NCBI RefSeq assembly: GCF_013315265.1
Contig: NZ_JABUFE010000001.1
Coordinates: 655,001-719,000 of the forward strand
Direction of reading: 5' to 3'
DNA: 64,000 nucleotides
DNA from: Parasulfitobacter algicola
GTDB lineage: Bacteria; Pseudomonadota; Alphaproteobacteria; Rhodobacterales; Rhodobacteraceae
Shown: in pieces, positions 25,394 through 34,841 of the stretch
Numbering within the stretch: the stretch's first letter is position 1
Layout: each line of letters begins with the position of its first letter
Translations under genes and position numbers: made by a program
The notes under the pieces: model-generated
Told to the model about the DNA's origin: nothing
The model's database searches: none
Seen by the model: the letters and a program-made list of their open reading frames with translations, nothing else

Positions 25394-27537
25394 CATTTGA
25401 TAGCTTTATTATGGTTGATTGGTCTGCCCGATCGCAACCATCGCCGAAAAAACCGACCAAAGATGCAATTTACATTGGTCATGATGATAAGGTGCCAATG
25501 TACTGCCGCACGCGTCATAATGCGATGCACGTTCTTTATGATCTGTTGGACAAGGCTATTTCTGCAGAACATTCTGTGCTTTTGGGTTTTGATTTTGCCT
25601 TTGGCTATCCAAACGGGTTTGCTGAAACACTGACTGGCAAGCCAGATGCGTTGGCTGTGTGGGAATGGCTTGCAAAGCATATTGAAGATGATGAGAAAAA
25701 TCAAAACAACCGCTTTGATATCGCAGCGCAGATCAATTTGAAATTTATAGGCGACGGGCCGTTGTGGGGATGTCCTGCAAATGCCGAAGGCCCCAACTTG
25801 TCACAGAAAAAAGGAACCCCTGACGTGCAGCTTGCTATAAAACGGCAAGCGGAACAGGTCGTTCGGTCAGCGCAGCCCGTATGGAAGCTGTTCACGACAG
25901 GTTCTGTCGGGTCGCAAACATTATTAGGATTGCCAAGGTTGCAAGCCTTGCGCAAGCGTTACGGCGATAAACTGCAAGTCTGGCCATTGGAAACGGGCTG
26001 GAATTTGGGTACAGCACCAATCACTCTGGTTGAGATTTATCCGTCGATGCTGACGCATAAAAACCCGTTTCCATCTTTGGATTACAGCTGGAAAAGCAAT
26101 AGCGATATTTATGATATCGAAGATGCCGTTCAGGTGCGTGGCATGTGTGAAGCGTTTGCGCGACTTCAAAAAAGCGGCCATCTGACAGATTTTTTCAAGG
26201 CAATACCAAATTTGCCAAACGCTAACCGTGTCGTCCGGGAAGAAGGTTGGATTTTGGGTGCAGGTCATAGTGCAGAACAAAATATAACGCCACCACCCTT
26301 GAAAAATGACTGTTTTGCCTTGCCGCCCGGCGTGCATTGGACCCCCGTTGATGATGCATTAAATCAGCTTCGTCAAAGGGTGTCTGTCGTGACATCGGTT
26401 GAAACAATCGCTGTTCCCGCAGCCACGGGACGGGTTCTGTCAAAAGACGTTCATGCGCGACGGTCTAATCCACCACTGCCAAATTCGGCGGTTGATGGGT
26501 ATGGGTTTGCGCAAAGTGGCACCAGCGACGGCCCAAATATTATGCCGTTGATCGATGGTCGTGCGGCGGCGGGTGTGCCCTATGATGGAACGGTTCCCAC
26601 AGGTCACGCGGTACGCATTCTGACCGGTGCAGTTGTGCCGGATGGCGTGGACACGGTCGTGCTTGAGGAAGATGTAACGCTATCGGACGGCAAAATCGCC
26701 TTTCATGGACCACTTAAGCGCGGCGCCAATACCCGTATGGCTGGCGAGGATGTCGAAAAAGACACCATTGTCCTGAAAGCTGGACGTGTCTTGACCGGTG
26801 CAAATCTGGCTTTGTTAAGCGCGACCGGCGTTGATCGCGTCGACGTGCGTGAAAGATTGAAGGTTGCGGTTTTATCGACGGGCGATGAATTACGAACAGT
26901 CGGTGAAAACGCGAGTGACAGTCAGATTTATGATGCCAACCGTCCGATGCTAATATCGTTGGTGCGCCAATGGGGGTTTGAGCCGGTTGATATCGGTCGC
27001 ATATCGGACGATCCGGAAAAACTGCGTCAGGCTTTTGATCAGGCCGCGCAAGCAGACGTGATTTTAACATCTGGCGGGGCGTCTGCTGGCGACGAAGATC
27101 ATGTGTCGGCCTTACTGAATGAAACTGGATCCATGTCGCTGTGGCGTATTGCCGTAAAGCCGGGCCGACCGCTGGCGATGGGAATGTGGAAGGGGACGCC
27201 GGTCTTTGGATTGCCGGGCAATCCTGTGGCGGCTTTTACCTGTGCGCTGATTTTTGCGCGCCCCGCCATGTTGGGGCTTGCAGGTGCTGAATGGCCCGCA
27301 CCGGTCGGGTTTCAGGTACCAGCCGCTTTTGCGAAATCCAAAAAACCGGGACGGCGCGAATATTTGCGCGCCAGGTTGGATGATCAGGGACATGCAAAGG
27401 TGTTCAAATCCGAAGGGTCGGGCCGTATATCCGGGTTAAGCTGGGCAGACGGGTTCGTCGAAATCGAAGATCAGGCACGCGATATCAAACCAGGTGATAT
27501 GGTGCGTTACATCCCGTTTGGAAGTTTTGGTATCTAG
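25390..27537 (+). CDS. moeA: Fusion: DUF429-like domain + MoeA molybdotransferase
   Basis: 715 residues, nearly twice normal MoeA length (about 400). Residues about 315-715 are a complete MoeA, which inserts molybdate: NPPLPNSAVDGYGF, STGDELRTVGENASDSQIYD, LTSGGASAGDEDHVS and VFGLPGNPVAAFTC are all present. Residues 1-310 are a separate domain: strand with FIMVDWSARSQP, second strand LLGFDFAFGYPNGF and later LVEIYPSML. This pattern (acidic strand ends, E-x-YPS) is like the RNase H-fold DUF429 family, whose function is unknown. The GTG start is coupled to mobB. No frameshift or internal stop is seen. Confidence 0.88.
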   Translation: MTFDSFIMVDWSARSQPSPKKPTKDAIYIGHDDKVPMYCRTRHNAMHVLYDLLDKAISAEHSVLLGFDFAFGYPNGFAETLTGKPDALAVWEWLAKHIEDDEKNQNNRFDIAAQINLKFIGDGPLWGCPANAEGPNLSQKKGTPDVQLAIKRQAEQVVRSAQPVWKLFTTGSVGSQTLLGLPRLQALRKRYGDKLQVWPLETGWNLGTAPITLVEIYPSMLTHKNPFPSLDYSWKSNSDIYDIEDAVQVRGMCEAFARLQKSGHLTDFFKAIPNLPNANRVVREEGWILGAGHSAEQNITPPPLKNDCFALPPGVHWTPVDDALNQLRQRVSVVTSVETIAVPAATGRVLSKDVHARRSNPPLPNSAVDGYGFAQSGTSDGPNIMPLIDGRAAAGVPYDGTVPTGHAVRILTGAVVPDGVDTVVLEEDVTLSDGKIAFHGPLKRGANTRMAGEDVEKDTIVLKAGRVLTGANLALLSATGVDRVDVRERLKVAVLSTGDELRTVGENASDSQIYDANRPMLISLVRQWGFEPVDIGRISDDPEKLRQAFDQAAQADVILTSGGASAGDEDHVSALLNETGSMSLWRIAVKPGRPLAMGMWKGTPVFGLPGNPVAAFTCALIFARPAMLGLAGAEWPAPVGFQVPAAFAKSKKPGRREYLRARLDDQGHAKVFKSEGSGRISGLSWADGFVEIEDQARDIKPGDMVRYIPFGSFGI

Positions 27538-27562
27538 AGTTTTGTCAGCTTTTAGCGCTGTT

Positions 27563-28033
27563 TCATTCACAAGTCTTGAACCAGTTTCGGCTTTCAATAC
27601 ATAATTCACGCCCATTTCCAGATTGAACCAAATGCTGGGATATGGAAATTGGGGTAGTTTCAGAATTCATATTGCAGTTCAGGATTATGATAATAGTACG
27701 TCTTGGGGATAAGGATTTTCCGGCATCATAGCATTCAAGAGTTTGCCCTTTAACCAAGGTCCGAAAATGATCAACATCAGGCTGCACACCCCATAGCCTG
27801 TAAATGTAGGGGACAGTGTCCTCTTTGACACGAAATGTGCCGTCATCAAAAACCTTACCAATTTCCACTGATCGGGCGACGGGTCTTAAAAGAGTTTTTG
27901 CATCTGAAACAGCAGTCAAGGAAAGTAAAATTATGCAGGGTATGACAAAGTATGTATTATGTTTTAACAAAAGGTATCTTGTAATAGTTGATAGCTTTGA
28001 AACTGCTGTGGAACATATTTGCTTCAGGGTCAT
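27563..28033 (-). CDS. Small secreted/anchored protein, weakly thermonuclease-like
   Basis: 156 residues. A hydrophobic segment at about 28-44 (TYFVIPCIILLSLTAVSDA) could be a late signal peptide or anchor. The following part, DDGTFRVKE then YIYRLWGVQPD and LVKGQTLECYD, recalls the SNase/thermonuclease core (DGDTFRV, RLWGIDAPE), but the catalytic Arg and Glu positions are not evident, so it may be inactive. Family assignment is tentative. Cys residues at the C-terminus may form disulfides. Lies 17 bases downstream of the next gene on the same strand. Confidence 0.55.
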   Translation of the reverse strand: MTLKQICSTAVSKLSTITRYLLLKHNTYFVIPCIILLSLTAVSDAKTLLRPVARSVEIGKVFDDGTFRVKEDTVPYIYRLWGVQPDVDHFRTLVKGQTLECYDAGKSLSPRRTIIIILNCNMNSETTPISISQHLVQSGNGRELCIESRNWFKTCE

Positions 28034-28050
28034 ATCATATTTTCCAAGAG

Positions 28051-29016
28051 TTAGCTGAACGTACCGGTCACACGACCAAGCAGCATAAATGCAATCGCAG
28101 TGCGCGTAATAGACAGTCTGGCGATTTCAGCATCTGTCGCTGTTTCGGAAAAATCCAGAAGCATTTTGTCAAACAAACGCAAGAAATGATGCGCTGTATC
28201 GCGAAAAACCGGATCTTCGCGCATTCGCTTTGAAGCCAGTGCCAGTGACGATCTGTCGTGCACGCCACCAAGTGCCGAAATAACTGGGCCGCGTTCGCCT
28301 TCTGCAAATCGGCGCCAAATTTCGGGGCGGGCACGATCGTACTTCAGATCGTCCATATAAATTCCTTCCTGGCTAAGAAGGGTCAGAATATCTTGGGCTG
28401 ACCTGACTAGTTTTCCGGCGCGCGGGTTTTTCATGGCGCGTCTTAAAGATGTAAAGCCAAGTTCGTCTTCGGTATCTTCGGGAAAATGCAATGCGCGGAT
28501 CAGATCATCAGTTTCAAGCGGCGGGCCCGGATCATTGTGTGTCACATCCAACTCAAGCAGTGCCTGATCGCCTTCTTGTTCAAGCACGTCTGGCTGGGCT
28601 CTTGTGGATGAAAACGCAACCGGTGTGCCTTCGCTTTTGATCTTTTCTATGGCTTCAATGGGTTTTTGGGGTGGCTGAACTTTCATCCGCGCCATTTGCT
28701 GTTCGCGGATATAAGTTTGGCGCATTCCGTCGATCACGGATTGCAGGCGTTCGCTTTCCTGTCGAACGATCCGTAAGGATCGCGCGGCTGATGCTGCAAC
28801 CCAGATCATTGCGATGGGCAGTATAACGGCCAGGATCAACATCAAAACAATCAGCCCGTCTGTATCTTGCGATGACGGACCTAATATCCAGAAAAAGATC
28901 AATGATCCGGTCAGCCACACCACACTAAGACCCGCCGCGATCACCTCGGTCGAGGTGATGACAGCGGGTTTCGCTGGATCCATCAGATCAAGAGTTGTTT
29001 TATCGGTTTTGGCCAT
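28051..29016 (-). CDS. Conserved membrane protein with coiled-coil region
   Basis: 321 residues; not recognised as a named family. Two membrane helices near the N-terminus (about 26-46 and 56-77) are followed by a charged, helical stretch (SLRIVRQESERLQSVIDGMR) and a soluble C-terminal domain of helices (LVRSAQDILTLLSQEGIYMD; HHFLRLFDKMLLDFSE). The short conserved-looking region REDPVFRDTAHHFLRLFD suggests a folded domain. ATG 29016 chosen; an in-frame TTG at 29037 overlaps the greA stop. In a unit with greA. Confidence 0.75.
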   Translation of the reverse strand: MAKTDKTTLDLMDPAKPAVITSTEVIAAGLSVVWLTGSLIFFWILGPSSQDTDGLIVLMLILAVILPIAMIWVAASAARSLRIVRQESERLQSVIDGMRQTYIREQQMARMKVQPPQKPIEAIEKIKSEGTPVAFSSTRAQPDVLEQEGDQALLELDVTHNDPGPPLETDDLIRALHFPEDTEDELGFTSLRRAMKNPRAGKLVRSAQDILTLLSQEGIYMDDLKYDRARPEIWRRFAEGERGPVISALGGVHDRSSLALASKRMREDPVFRDTAHHFLRLFDKMLLDFSETATDAEIARLSITRTAIAFMLLGRVTGTFS

Positions 29017-29033
29017 GCCAGCCTGCAATTGCG

Positions 29034-29504
29034 TCAAGAATACGCAATGCTTACCACTTCATAAGCGCGCTCTCCACCCGGGGTGCGCACTTCGACGCTA
29101 TCGCCTTCTTCTTTGCCGATCAGTGCGCGTGCCAACGGCGATTTTATGTTCAAACGCCCGTTTTCGATGTCAGCCTCGGGTTCACCCACAATCTGATAGG
29201 TCTTTTCTTCCTCGGTATCCTCATCCACCAATGTGACATTGGCGCCAAATTTAATCGGTCCTGACATTTTGGATGTATCAATCACATCAGCCCGGCTTAA
29301 GATTGCCTCAAGCTCTTTAACACGGCCTTCGATAAAGCTCTGTTTTTCGCGGGCGGCATGATATTCGGCGTTTTCCGACAAATCACCATGTTCACGCGCT
29401 TCTGCAATCGCTTTGATCACGGCAGGCCGTTCAACGGACTTCAGACGTTTCAATTCTTCATCAAGGCGGGTATGACCCGCACGGGTTAACGGTATCTTTT
29501 CCAT
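29034..29504 (-). CDS. greA: Transcription elongation factor GreA
   Basis: 156 residues, normal length. GreA rescues backtracked RNA polymerase by promoting transcript cleavage. The N-terminal coiled coil (about 1-75) carries the tip acidic residues in [20 protein letters not shown]. The C-terminal FKBP-like domain has [18 protein letters not shown]. Followed 17 bases on by a membrane-protein gene. Confidence 0.97.
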   Translation of the reverse strand: MEKIPLTRAGHTRLDEELKRLKSVERPAVIKAIAEAREHGDLSENAEYHAAREKQSFIEGRVKELEAILSRADVIDTSKMSGPIKFGANVTLVDEDTEEEKTYQIVGEPEADIENGRLNIKSPLARALIGKEEGDSVEVRTPGGERAYEVVSIAYS

Positions 29505-29633
29505 AAGATGTCTTCTGAGGTTACTGGTTTAAAACGATACTTGGCTTGTATGATCAATACAGACAATCGCAGTGGACCCGCGATTGCAAGGGAAATGCGA
29601 AAGTAGCGCTGTAAATTTCAGAAATTTAACGAC

Positions 29634-30179
29634 CTATTTATAAACCAGGCTAACTTCTTCGCATGCCTCAAAGCTTTCTGCCCAATCATAGCTGCCGGGC
29701 GGGTAAATTTCTGTGTTCAGGGATTTTTTATCCCAGATCGCGCAAATCAAAAGGCTATTTGGCTTTTCGTTTTTTCTAAAAAACGTATCAGGATATTCGA
29801 ACCCTAATCCATAAGTCCATGTTTCGCCGCTTTGTAATTTTACAGATTGAAACGTATCAAAGGGTGGTTCGTTTATATAGAAATCCTGACTGTCGCCAGT
29901 GTCGTTGTTTTTATAGCGACGCAATACTTGTTGAACGATAGCCTGTGCAGGAAATTCAACAGTTGTATTTCCAGTATTTGCAAATACAAGACGTACATAG
30001 TGAAATGCGCCGGAATATTCAGGGTTTTCAGGATTGATGGAATGCCCATTGACTTGCCTTGGAACGTCAACATTGACTTTGATTTGCATTGCGTTCTTTT
30101 GATTTTCAGCTACAGAATGCGTTGTGCAGCCCGGCAGAAATACTGCGATAATAGCTAAGAAAATCAGATAATTTCGCAC
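29634..30179 (-). CDS. Lipoprotein of unknown function
   Basis: 181 residues from a GTG start with AAGG 9 bases upstream. Signal peptide MRNYLIFLAIIAVFLPGC with lipobox LPGC. The mature part looks like a small beta-sandwich: YVRLVFANTGNTTVEFPAQ and VKLQSGETWTYGLGFEYP. Two further Cys may pair. The DNA is visibly more AT-rich than the genes on each side, as is the 277-base gap before it, so it may be a recent arrival. No family recognised. Confidence 0.65.
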   Translation of the reverse strand: MRNYLIFLAIIAVFLPGCTTHSVAENQKNAMQIKVNVDVPRQVNGHSINPENPEYSGAFHYVRLVFANTGNTTVEFPAQAIVQQVLRRYKNNDTGDSQDFYINEPPFDTFQSVKLQSGETWTYGLGFEYPDTFFRKNEKPNSLLICAIWDKKSLNTEIYPPGSYDWAESFEACEEVSLVYK

Positions 30180-30456
30180 ATTATATTACCTTTTGCAAAG
30201 CCACGTGACACTCTTAAGGGGCTTTATGCTTTGATCTGTTGTAGTGATACATAAAACTAAAATATTTTCGCGTAATTGTGCCAGTTTTGGCAAATCGTCC
30301 AAATGAACAAGGATATAGTGTCGCAGTTTATCTATAAATCGCTGCCACCTGCCCATTTGCATCCATATAACGCTGTGTCACAATTGACCGTGGGAAAGTC
30401 TTCAAGATACGACTTTGCGAAGACCTGGACCAGCTACGCCCAAGAGGAGAGCCAAA

Positions 30457-32109
30457 ATGGCCGATATCGAACGCGAAACCATGGAATATGATGTTGTAAT
30501 CGTCGGCGCAGGGCCTGCGGGTCTATCGGCTTCGATCAAGCTGAAGCAGCTGGATGACAGTCTGGACGTGGTGGTGTTGGAAAAAGGGTCCGAGGTTGGC
30601 GCGCATATCCTGTCGGGTGCGGTCCTGGACCCGTGTGGATTGGATGCTTTGATCCCGGATTGGAAAGAAAAAGGCGCCCCGATCACTGTTCCGGTCAAAA
30701 AAGACAATTTCTATATGCTGGGCGAAGCGGGTCATATGCGTATCCCGAATATCGTGATGCCACCACTGATGAACAACCACGGTAATTATATTGTCAGCAT
30801 GGGCAACGTCTGTCGTTGGATGGCCGAACAGGCCGAGGCTTTGGGCGTCGAAATTTTCCCCGGTATGGCATGTTCCGAAGTGGTCTATGCCGAGGACGGC
30901 AGCGTCAAGGGCGTTGTGGCCGGTGAGTTTGGCCTGAACGCCGATGGCACGCCGTCTGACGGCTATGAGCCGGGGATGGAGCTGCACGGCAAATATGTCT
31001 TCCTGTCCGAAGGCGTGCGCGGGTCGCTGTCCAAAGAGGTGATGGTCAAGTTCGATCTGGCCAAGGATTCAGATCCACAGAAGTTCGGTCTGGGGATGAA
31101 AGAGATTTGGGAAATCGACCCCGAAAAGCACAGCGAAGGCACTGTGACCCACACGATGGGTTGGCCTTTGGGCGGCAACGCCGGTGGTGGGTCGTTTATC
31201 TATCATCTGGATAATAATCAGGTCTATGTGGGTTTTGTGGTGCACCTGAACTATCAAAATCCGCACCTGTTTCCATATATGGAATTCCAGCGGTTTAAAC
31301 ATCATCCGATGGTGGCCGAACTGCTGAAGGGCGGCAAGCGCGTGGCCTATGGTGCGCGCGCGATTTCCGAGGGCGGCTGGCAGTCGATCCCGCAGGTCGC
31401 GTTTCCCGGTGGGGCGCTGTTGGGTTGTTCTGCAGGTCTGGTCAATGTGCCGCGGATCAAGGGGAACCATAACGCGATGTTGTCGGGTATTGCCGCGGCC
31501 GAAGCTGCGCATGAGGCAATCAAGGCGGGCCGCGCCGGCGATACGCTTGAGGCCTATGAAACCAGCCTGCGCACCGGTCCGATTGCCAAGGACCTGAAAC
31601 GCGTGCGCAACGTCAAGCCGCTGTGGTCGAAATTTGGCCTGATGGCTTCACTGACCTTGGGCGGCTTTGATATGTGGACGAACAACCTGTTCGGATTTTC
31701 GGTATTTGGCACGCTGAAACACGGCAAATCCGATGCCGAAGCCACAGGTCTGGCTGAAGACCACAAAGTGATCGACTATCCAAAGCCAGATGGCACGCTA
31801 AGTTTTGATCGCTTGACCAATGTCAGCTTTTCGATGACGAACCACGAAGAAAGCCAGCCGGCACACCTGAAACTGCTTGATCCGTCGATCCCGGTGAACA
31901 TAAACCTGCCGAAATACGCAGGCCCCTCGGCACGTTATTGCCCGGCCGGTGTCTATGAGTTTGTCGAGGAAGAGGGCAAGGATACGCGCTTTGTCATCAA
32001 CTTCCAAAACTGCGTGCACTGTAAAACTTGTGATATAAAAGACCCCAGTCAGAACATAAATTGGGCAACACCCCAGGGGGGCGACGGGCCAAATTACCCA
32101 AATATGTAA
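30457..32109 (+). CDS. Electron-transfer flavoprotein-ubiquinone oxidoreductase
   Basis: 550 residues. Takes electrons from reduced ETF (fed by acyl-CoA and amine dehydrogenases) to ubiquinone at the inner membrane. FAD motif VVIVGAGPAGLSASIKL near residue 12; ubiquinone-binding region with GWQSIPQVAFPGGALLGCS near 305; C-terminal 4Fe-4S cluster with Cys in ARYCPAGVYEF and NCVHCKTCDIKDP. Length and order match the family. AGAGGAGA precedes ATG 30457. Links functionally to the acyl-CoA dehydrogenase at 16.7 kb. Confidence 0.96.
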   Translation: MADIERETMEYDVVIVGAGPAGLSASIKLKQLDDSLDVVVLEKGSEVGAHILSGAVLDPCGLDALIPDWKEKGAPITVPVKKDNFYMLGEAGHMRIPNIVMPPLMNNHGNYIVSMGNVCRWMAEQAEALGVEIFPGMACSEVVYAEDGSVKGVVAGEFGLNADGTPSDGYEPGMELHGKYVFLSEGVRGSLSKEVMVKFDLAKDSDPQKFGLGMKEIWEIDPEKHSEGTVTHTMGWPLGGNAGGGSFIYHLDNNQVYVGFVVHLNYQNPHLFPYMEFQRFKHHPMVAELLKGGKRVAYGARAISEGGWQSIPQVAFPGGALLGCSAGLVNVPRIKGNHNAMLSGIAAAEAAHEAIKAGRAGDTLEAYETSLRTGPIAKDLKRVRNVKPLWSKFGLMASLTLGGFDMWTNNLFGFSVFGTLKHGKSDAEATGLAEDHKVIDYPKPDGTLSFDRLTNVSFSMTNHEESQPAHLKLLDPSIPVNINLPKYAGPSARYCPAGVYEFVEEEGKDTRFVINFQNCVHCKTCDIKDPSQNINWATPQGGDGPNYPNM

Positions 32110-32203
32110 GATTGAAGACACATTGCCGCCTTTTTGGGTTGCAAGGATTGTTTGGAATAGAATCGCTGACTAGCTTAAATCCAAGCAGCCACAGGAGTCT
32201 TAC

Positions 32204-33904
32204 GTGCCATTACGCCCTCTTCGCATTCTTACCGCGGCCACCGTTGGTCTGCTTTCATCAGTTCCCGTTATGGCGGACAGTCCGTCAGGTGCCTATCTTT
32301 CGGCCCGCCATGCGACGTTTCACAGTGATTATGAAAATGCGGCACGGTTTTATGTGCAGGCGCTTTTGCAAGATCCAGGAAATGCAGAGCTGCTTGAAAA
32401 TGCCATGACAGCCTTTGTGAAACTGGGTCAAATGGACAAAGCCGCAACGCTTGCCTTGCAAATGCAAGAAGCTGGCATTCAAAGCCAAGTCGCGCATATC
32501 GTTCGTGCTGTTGATCAATCTGCAAAAGGTAATTTCAGTCAATTATCCGATGATATTGAAGCGGGTCGCAAAATTGGGCCGCTGATCGATGGTTTGATCA
32601 TGGCTTGGGCCAAGATGGGCGATGGAAACGTGTCAGAGGCCATCGATGCCTTTGATAATATTGGTGGATCTGCAGGGTTAAGAAGTTTTGCATATTATCA
32701 CAAGGCATTGGCTTTAGCCTCTGTTGGTGATTTTGAAGCATCCGAGGCGATTTTTTCCAGTGCTCAAGCGGGACCTTTGCACAAAACCCGTCGTGGCATT
32801 ATGGCACATGCAGAAATTTTAAGCCATCTTGACAGAAATTCTGATGCAATCGCGATGCTGGATGATTTGTTTGGTGCGGATCTTTCCCCTGATCTGCAAG
32901 CGATTCATAATGAATTGTCAGCGGGCAGCATGTTGGATTTCACATACGTGACAACGCCCCGCGATGGTATGGCTGAGGTTTTCTTTACAATTGCCGCCGC
33001 ATTGTCTGGTGACGCTGCAGAAGATTATACGTTGCTATACACACGTGCTGCTGAGCATCTGCGCCCTGATCATGTTGATGCGATATTGATGTCTGCGGAT
33101 CTTTTGGAAAAACTGGATCGTTACAAGCTGGCAACAGCCACATATGATCGTGTCCCGCGAAATCACCCGTCATTCCATACGGCCGAATTGGGGCGTGCTG
33201 AATCTTTGCGCCGTGCGGGCAATCAGGATGCCGCGGTCGAGGTGTTGACACAATTGATTGAAAGCCACCCGCAAATACCAGACGTTCATGTGACGCTGGG
33301 GGATACATTGCGATTTATGAACCGTTATGAGGAAGCGATTGCAGCCTATGATCAGGCCGTTGATCTGACCAAAGAACCGCGCCGCGCCAACTGGTTTATG
33401 TATTACGCACGCGGCATCACAAATGAACGCCTGGATCAGTGGGATGCTGCCGAGGCTGACTTTCGCAAAGCGCTTGAGCTGAACCCAAAACAGCCACAGG
33501 TTCTGAATTATCTGGGATATTCCCTGGTCGAGCAGCAAATCAAGCTGGATGAAGCCTTGGGCATGATCGAACAAGCCGCTGCGGCGCGCCCCAATAGCGG
33601 ATATATCATCGATAGCCTTGGCTGGGTTTTGTATAAACTTGGCCGTTTTGACGAGGCCGTCGTTCAGATGGAACGTGCTGCCGCACTAATGCCAACAGAT
33701 GCCATTGTGAACGATCATCTTGGTGATGCATATTGGGCCGTTGGTCGCAAGACCGAAGCAGAGTTCCAGTGGAACCGTGCGTTGTCTTTTGATCCCGATC
33801 AGGAAGAAACAAAGCGCATTCGCCGGAAACTGGAAATTGGCCTGGACGCAGTGCTTGCAGAAGAAGGTGCTGATCCGTTACAACTAGCAAACGAACAGAA
33901 CTGA
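32204..33904 (+). CDS. Secreted tetratricopeptide-repeat protein
   Basis: 566 residues from GTG 32204 (AGGAG 6 bases upstream). N-terminal signal peptide (ILTAATVGLLSSVPVMADS). The rest is TPR repeats; clear units include VHVTLGDTLRFMNRYEEAIA, QPQVLNYLGYSLVEQQIKLD and NDHLGDAYWAVGRKTEAEFQ. Similar alphaproteobacterial periplasmic or outer-membrane TPR proteins sit before ispE, but their role is unknown. Only 22 bases separate it from ispE, so they likely share a transcript. Confidence 0.88.
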   Translation: MPLRPLRILTAATVGLLSSVPVMADSPSGAYLSARHATFHSDYENAARFYVQALLQDPGNAELLENAMTAFVKLGQMDKAATLALQMQEAGIQSQVAHIVRAVDQSAKGNFSQLSDDIEAGRKIGPLIDGLIMAWAKMGDGNVSEAIDAFDNIGGSAGLRSFAYYHKALALASVGDFEASEAIFSSAQAGPLHKTRRGIMAHAEILSHLDRNSDAIAMLDDLFGADLSPDLQAIHNELSAGSMLDFTYVTTPRDGMAEVFFTIAAALSGDAAEDYTLLYTRAAEHLRPDHVDAILMSADLLEKLDRYKLATATYDRVPRNHPSFHTAELGRAESLRRAGNQDAAVEVLTQLIESHPQIPDVHVTLGDTLRFMNRYEEAIAAYDQAVDLTKEPRRANWFMYYARGITNERLDQWDAAEADFRKALELNPKQPQVLNYLGYSLVEQQIKLDEALGMIEQAAAARPNSGYIIDSLGWVLYKLGRFDEAVVQMERAAALMPTDAIVNDHLGDAYWAVGRKTEAEFQWNRALSFDPDQEETKRIRRKLEIGLDAVLAEEGADPLQLANEQN

Positions 33905-33926
33905 TCACACTACAACTGGTGGGCCT

Positions 33927-34841
33927 ATGACAGATAAAAAGACGACCTCTGTCAAAGTTTTTGCGCCCGCCAAGATCAACCTGACGCTTCATATTACCGG
34001 CCAGCGGGACGACGGATATCATTTGATCGACAGCCTTGTGGCGTTCGCTTCGGTCGGCGATGTTGTAAAGATCGGGCCTGGTGAAGCTGTTTCCCTTAAG
34101 ATCAATGGTGCCGAAGGTGATGGCCTGTCTGCGGATGCGGATAACCTGATCCTGAAGACGGCCGATATCTTTAAGACAGATCAAGGGGCATCCTTTACGC
34201 TTATCAAGAAATTGCCTGTTGCATCGGGAATTGGAGGCGGATCTGCGGATGCTGCCGCTGCTTTTCGCGGGCTGGTGCCGCTTTGGGCGGAACATGACGG
34301 CAAAGTACTAAGTGATGATCTGGTGGCCGAAACTGAAGCGCTTGCCAAACTTGGCGCTGATATTCCAATGTGCCTGTTTAGCGCGCCTTGCCGGGCGACT
34401 GGCATTGGTAACAAACTTCAGATGATCGAAACGTTCACGCCTGTGTCAGCGCTGTTGGTTAATCCCCGTGTGGCTGTATCAACGCAAGATGTATTCAAGT
34501 CGTTGAAACAAAAAGATAACGCTCCAATGCTCGACGCTTTGCCGCAATTTACACATGCTGCAGATTTGGCTGGCTGGCTAAAGGATCAACGCAATGATCT
34601 GGAAGCAGTTGCAAAAGAAATCGCGCCTGTGATTGATGATGTTCTGAATGCATTGAATGATACAGATGAATGTCTGATTGCGCGCATGTCTGGATCAGGC
34701 GCCACTTGTTTTGCGCTTTATCCCAACGGCGAAACATCTGATCAAGCCGCGAAGGTGATCAGGAAAGAATATCCAGATTGGTGGGTCAAATCCTGCATGT
34801 TGGGTGACCAATCAGCGCGATCAATGCCCAAAGTCAGTTAA
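33927..34841 (+). CDS. ispE: 4-diphosphocytidyl-2-C-methylerythritol kinase
   Basis: 304 residues, GHMP-kinase fold. Phosphorylates CDP-methylerythritol in the non-mevalonate isoprenoid pathway. FAPAKINLTLHITGQRDDGYH (from residue 12) carries the active-site Lys; the ATP loop is KLPVASGIGGGSADAAAA; MSGSGATCFALY is near 255. Convergent by 8 overlapping bases with a polyprenyl synthase that uses the pathway's products. Confidence 0.95.
   Translation: MTDKKTTSVKVFAPAKINLTLHITGQRDDGYHLIDSLVAFASVGDVVKIGPGEAVSLKINGAEGDGLSADADNLILKTADIFKTDQGASFTLIKKLPVASGIGGGSADAAAAFRGLVPLWAEHDGKVLSDDLVAETEALAKLGADIPMCLFSAPCRATGIGNKLQMIETFTPVSALLVNPRVAVSTQDVFKSLKQKDNAPMLDALPQFTHAADLAGWLKDQRNDLEAVAKEIAPVIDDVLNALNDTDECLIARMSGSGATCFALYPNGETSDQAAKVIRKEYPDWWVKSCMLGDQSARSMPKVS

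Noticed and set aside
33606-34295. 229-residue minus-strand frame
   Set aside because: Antisense to the TPR gene and ispE, no ribosome site or domain.
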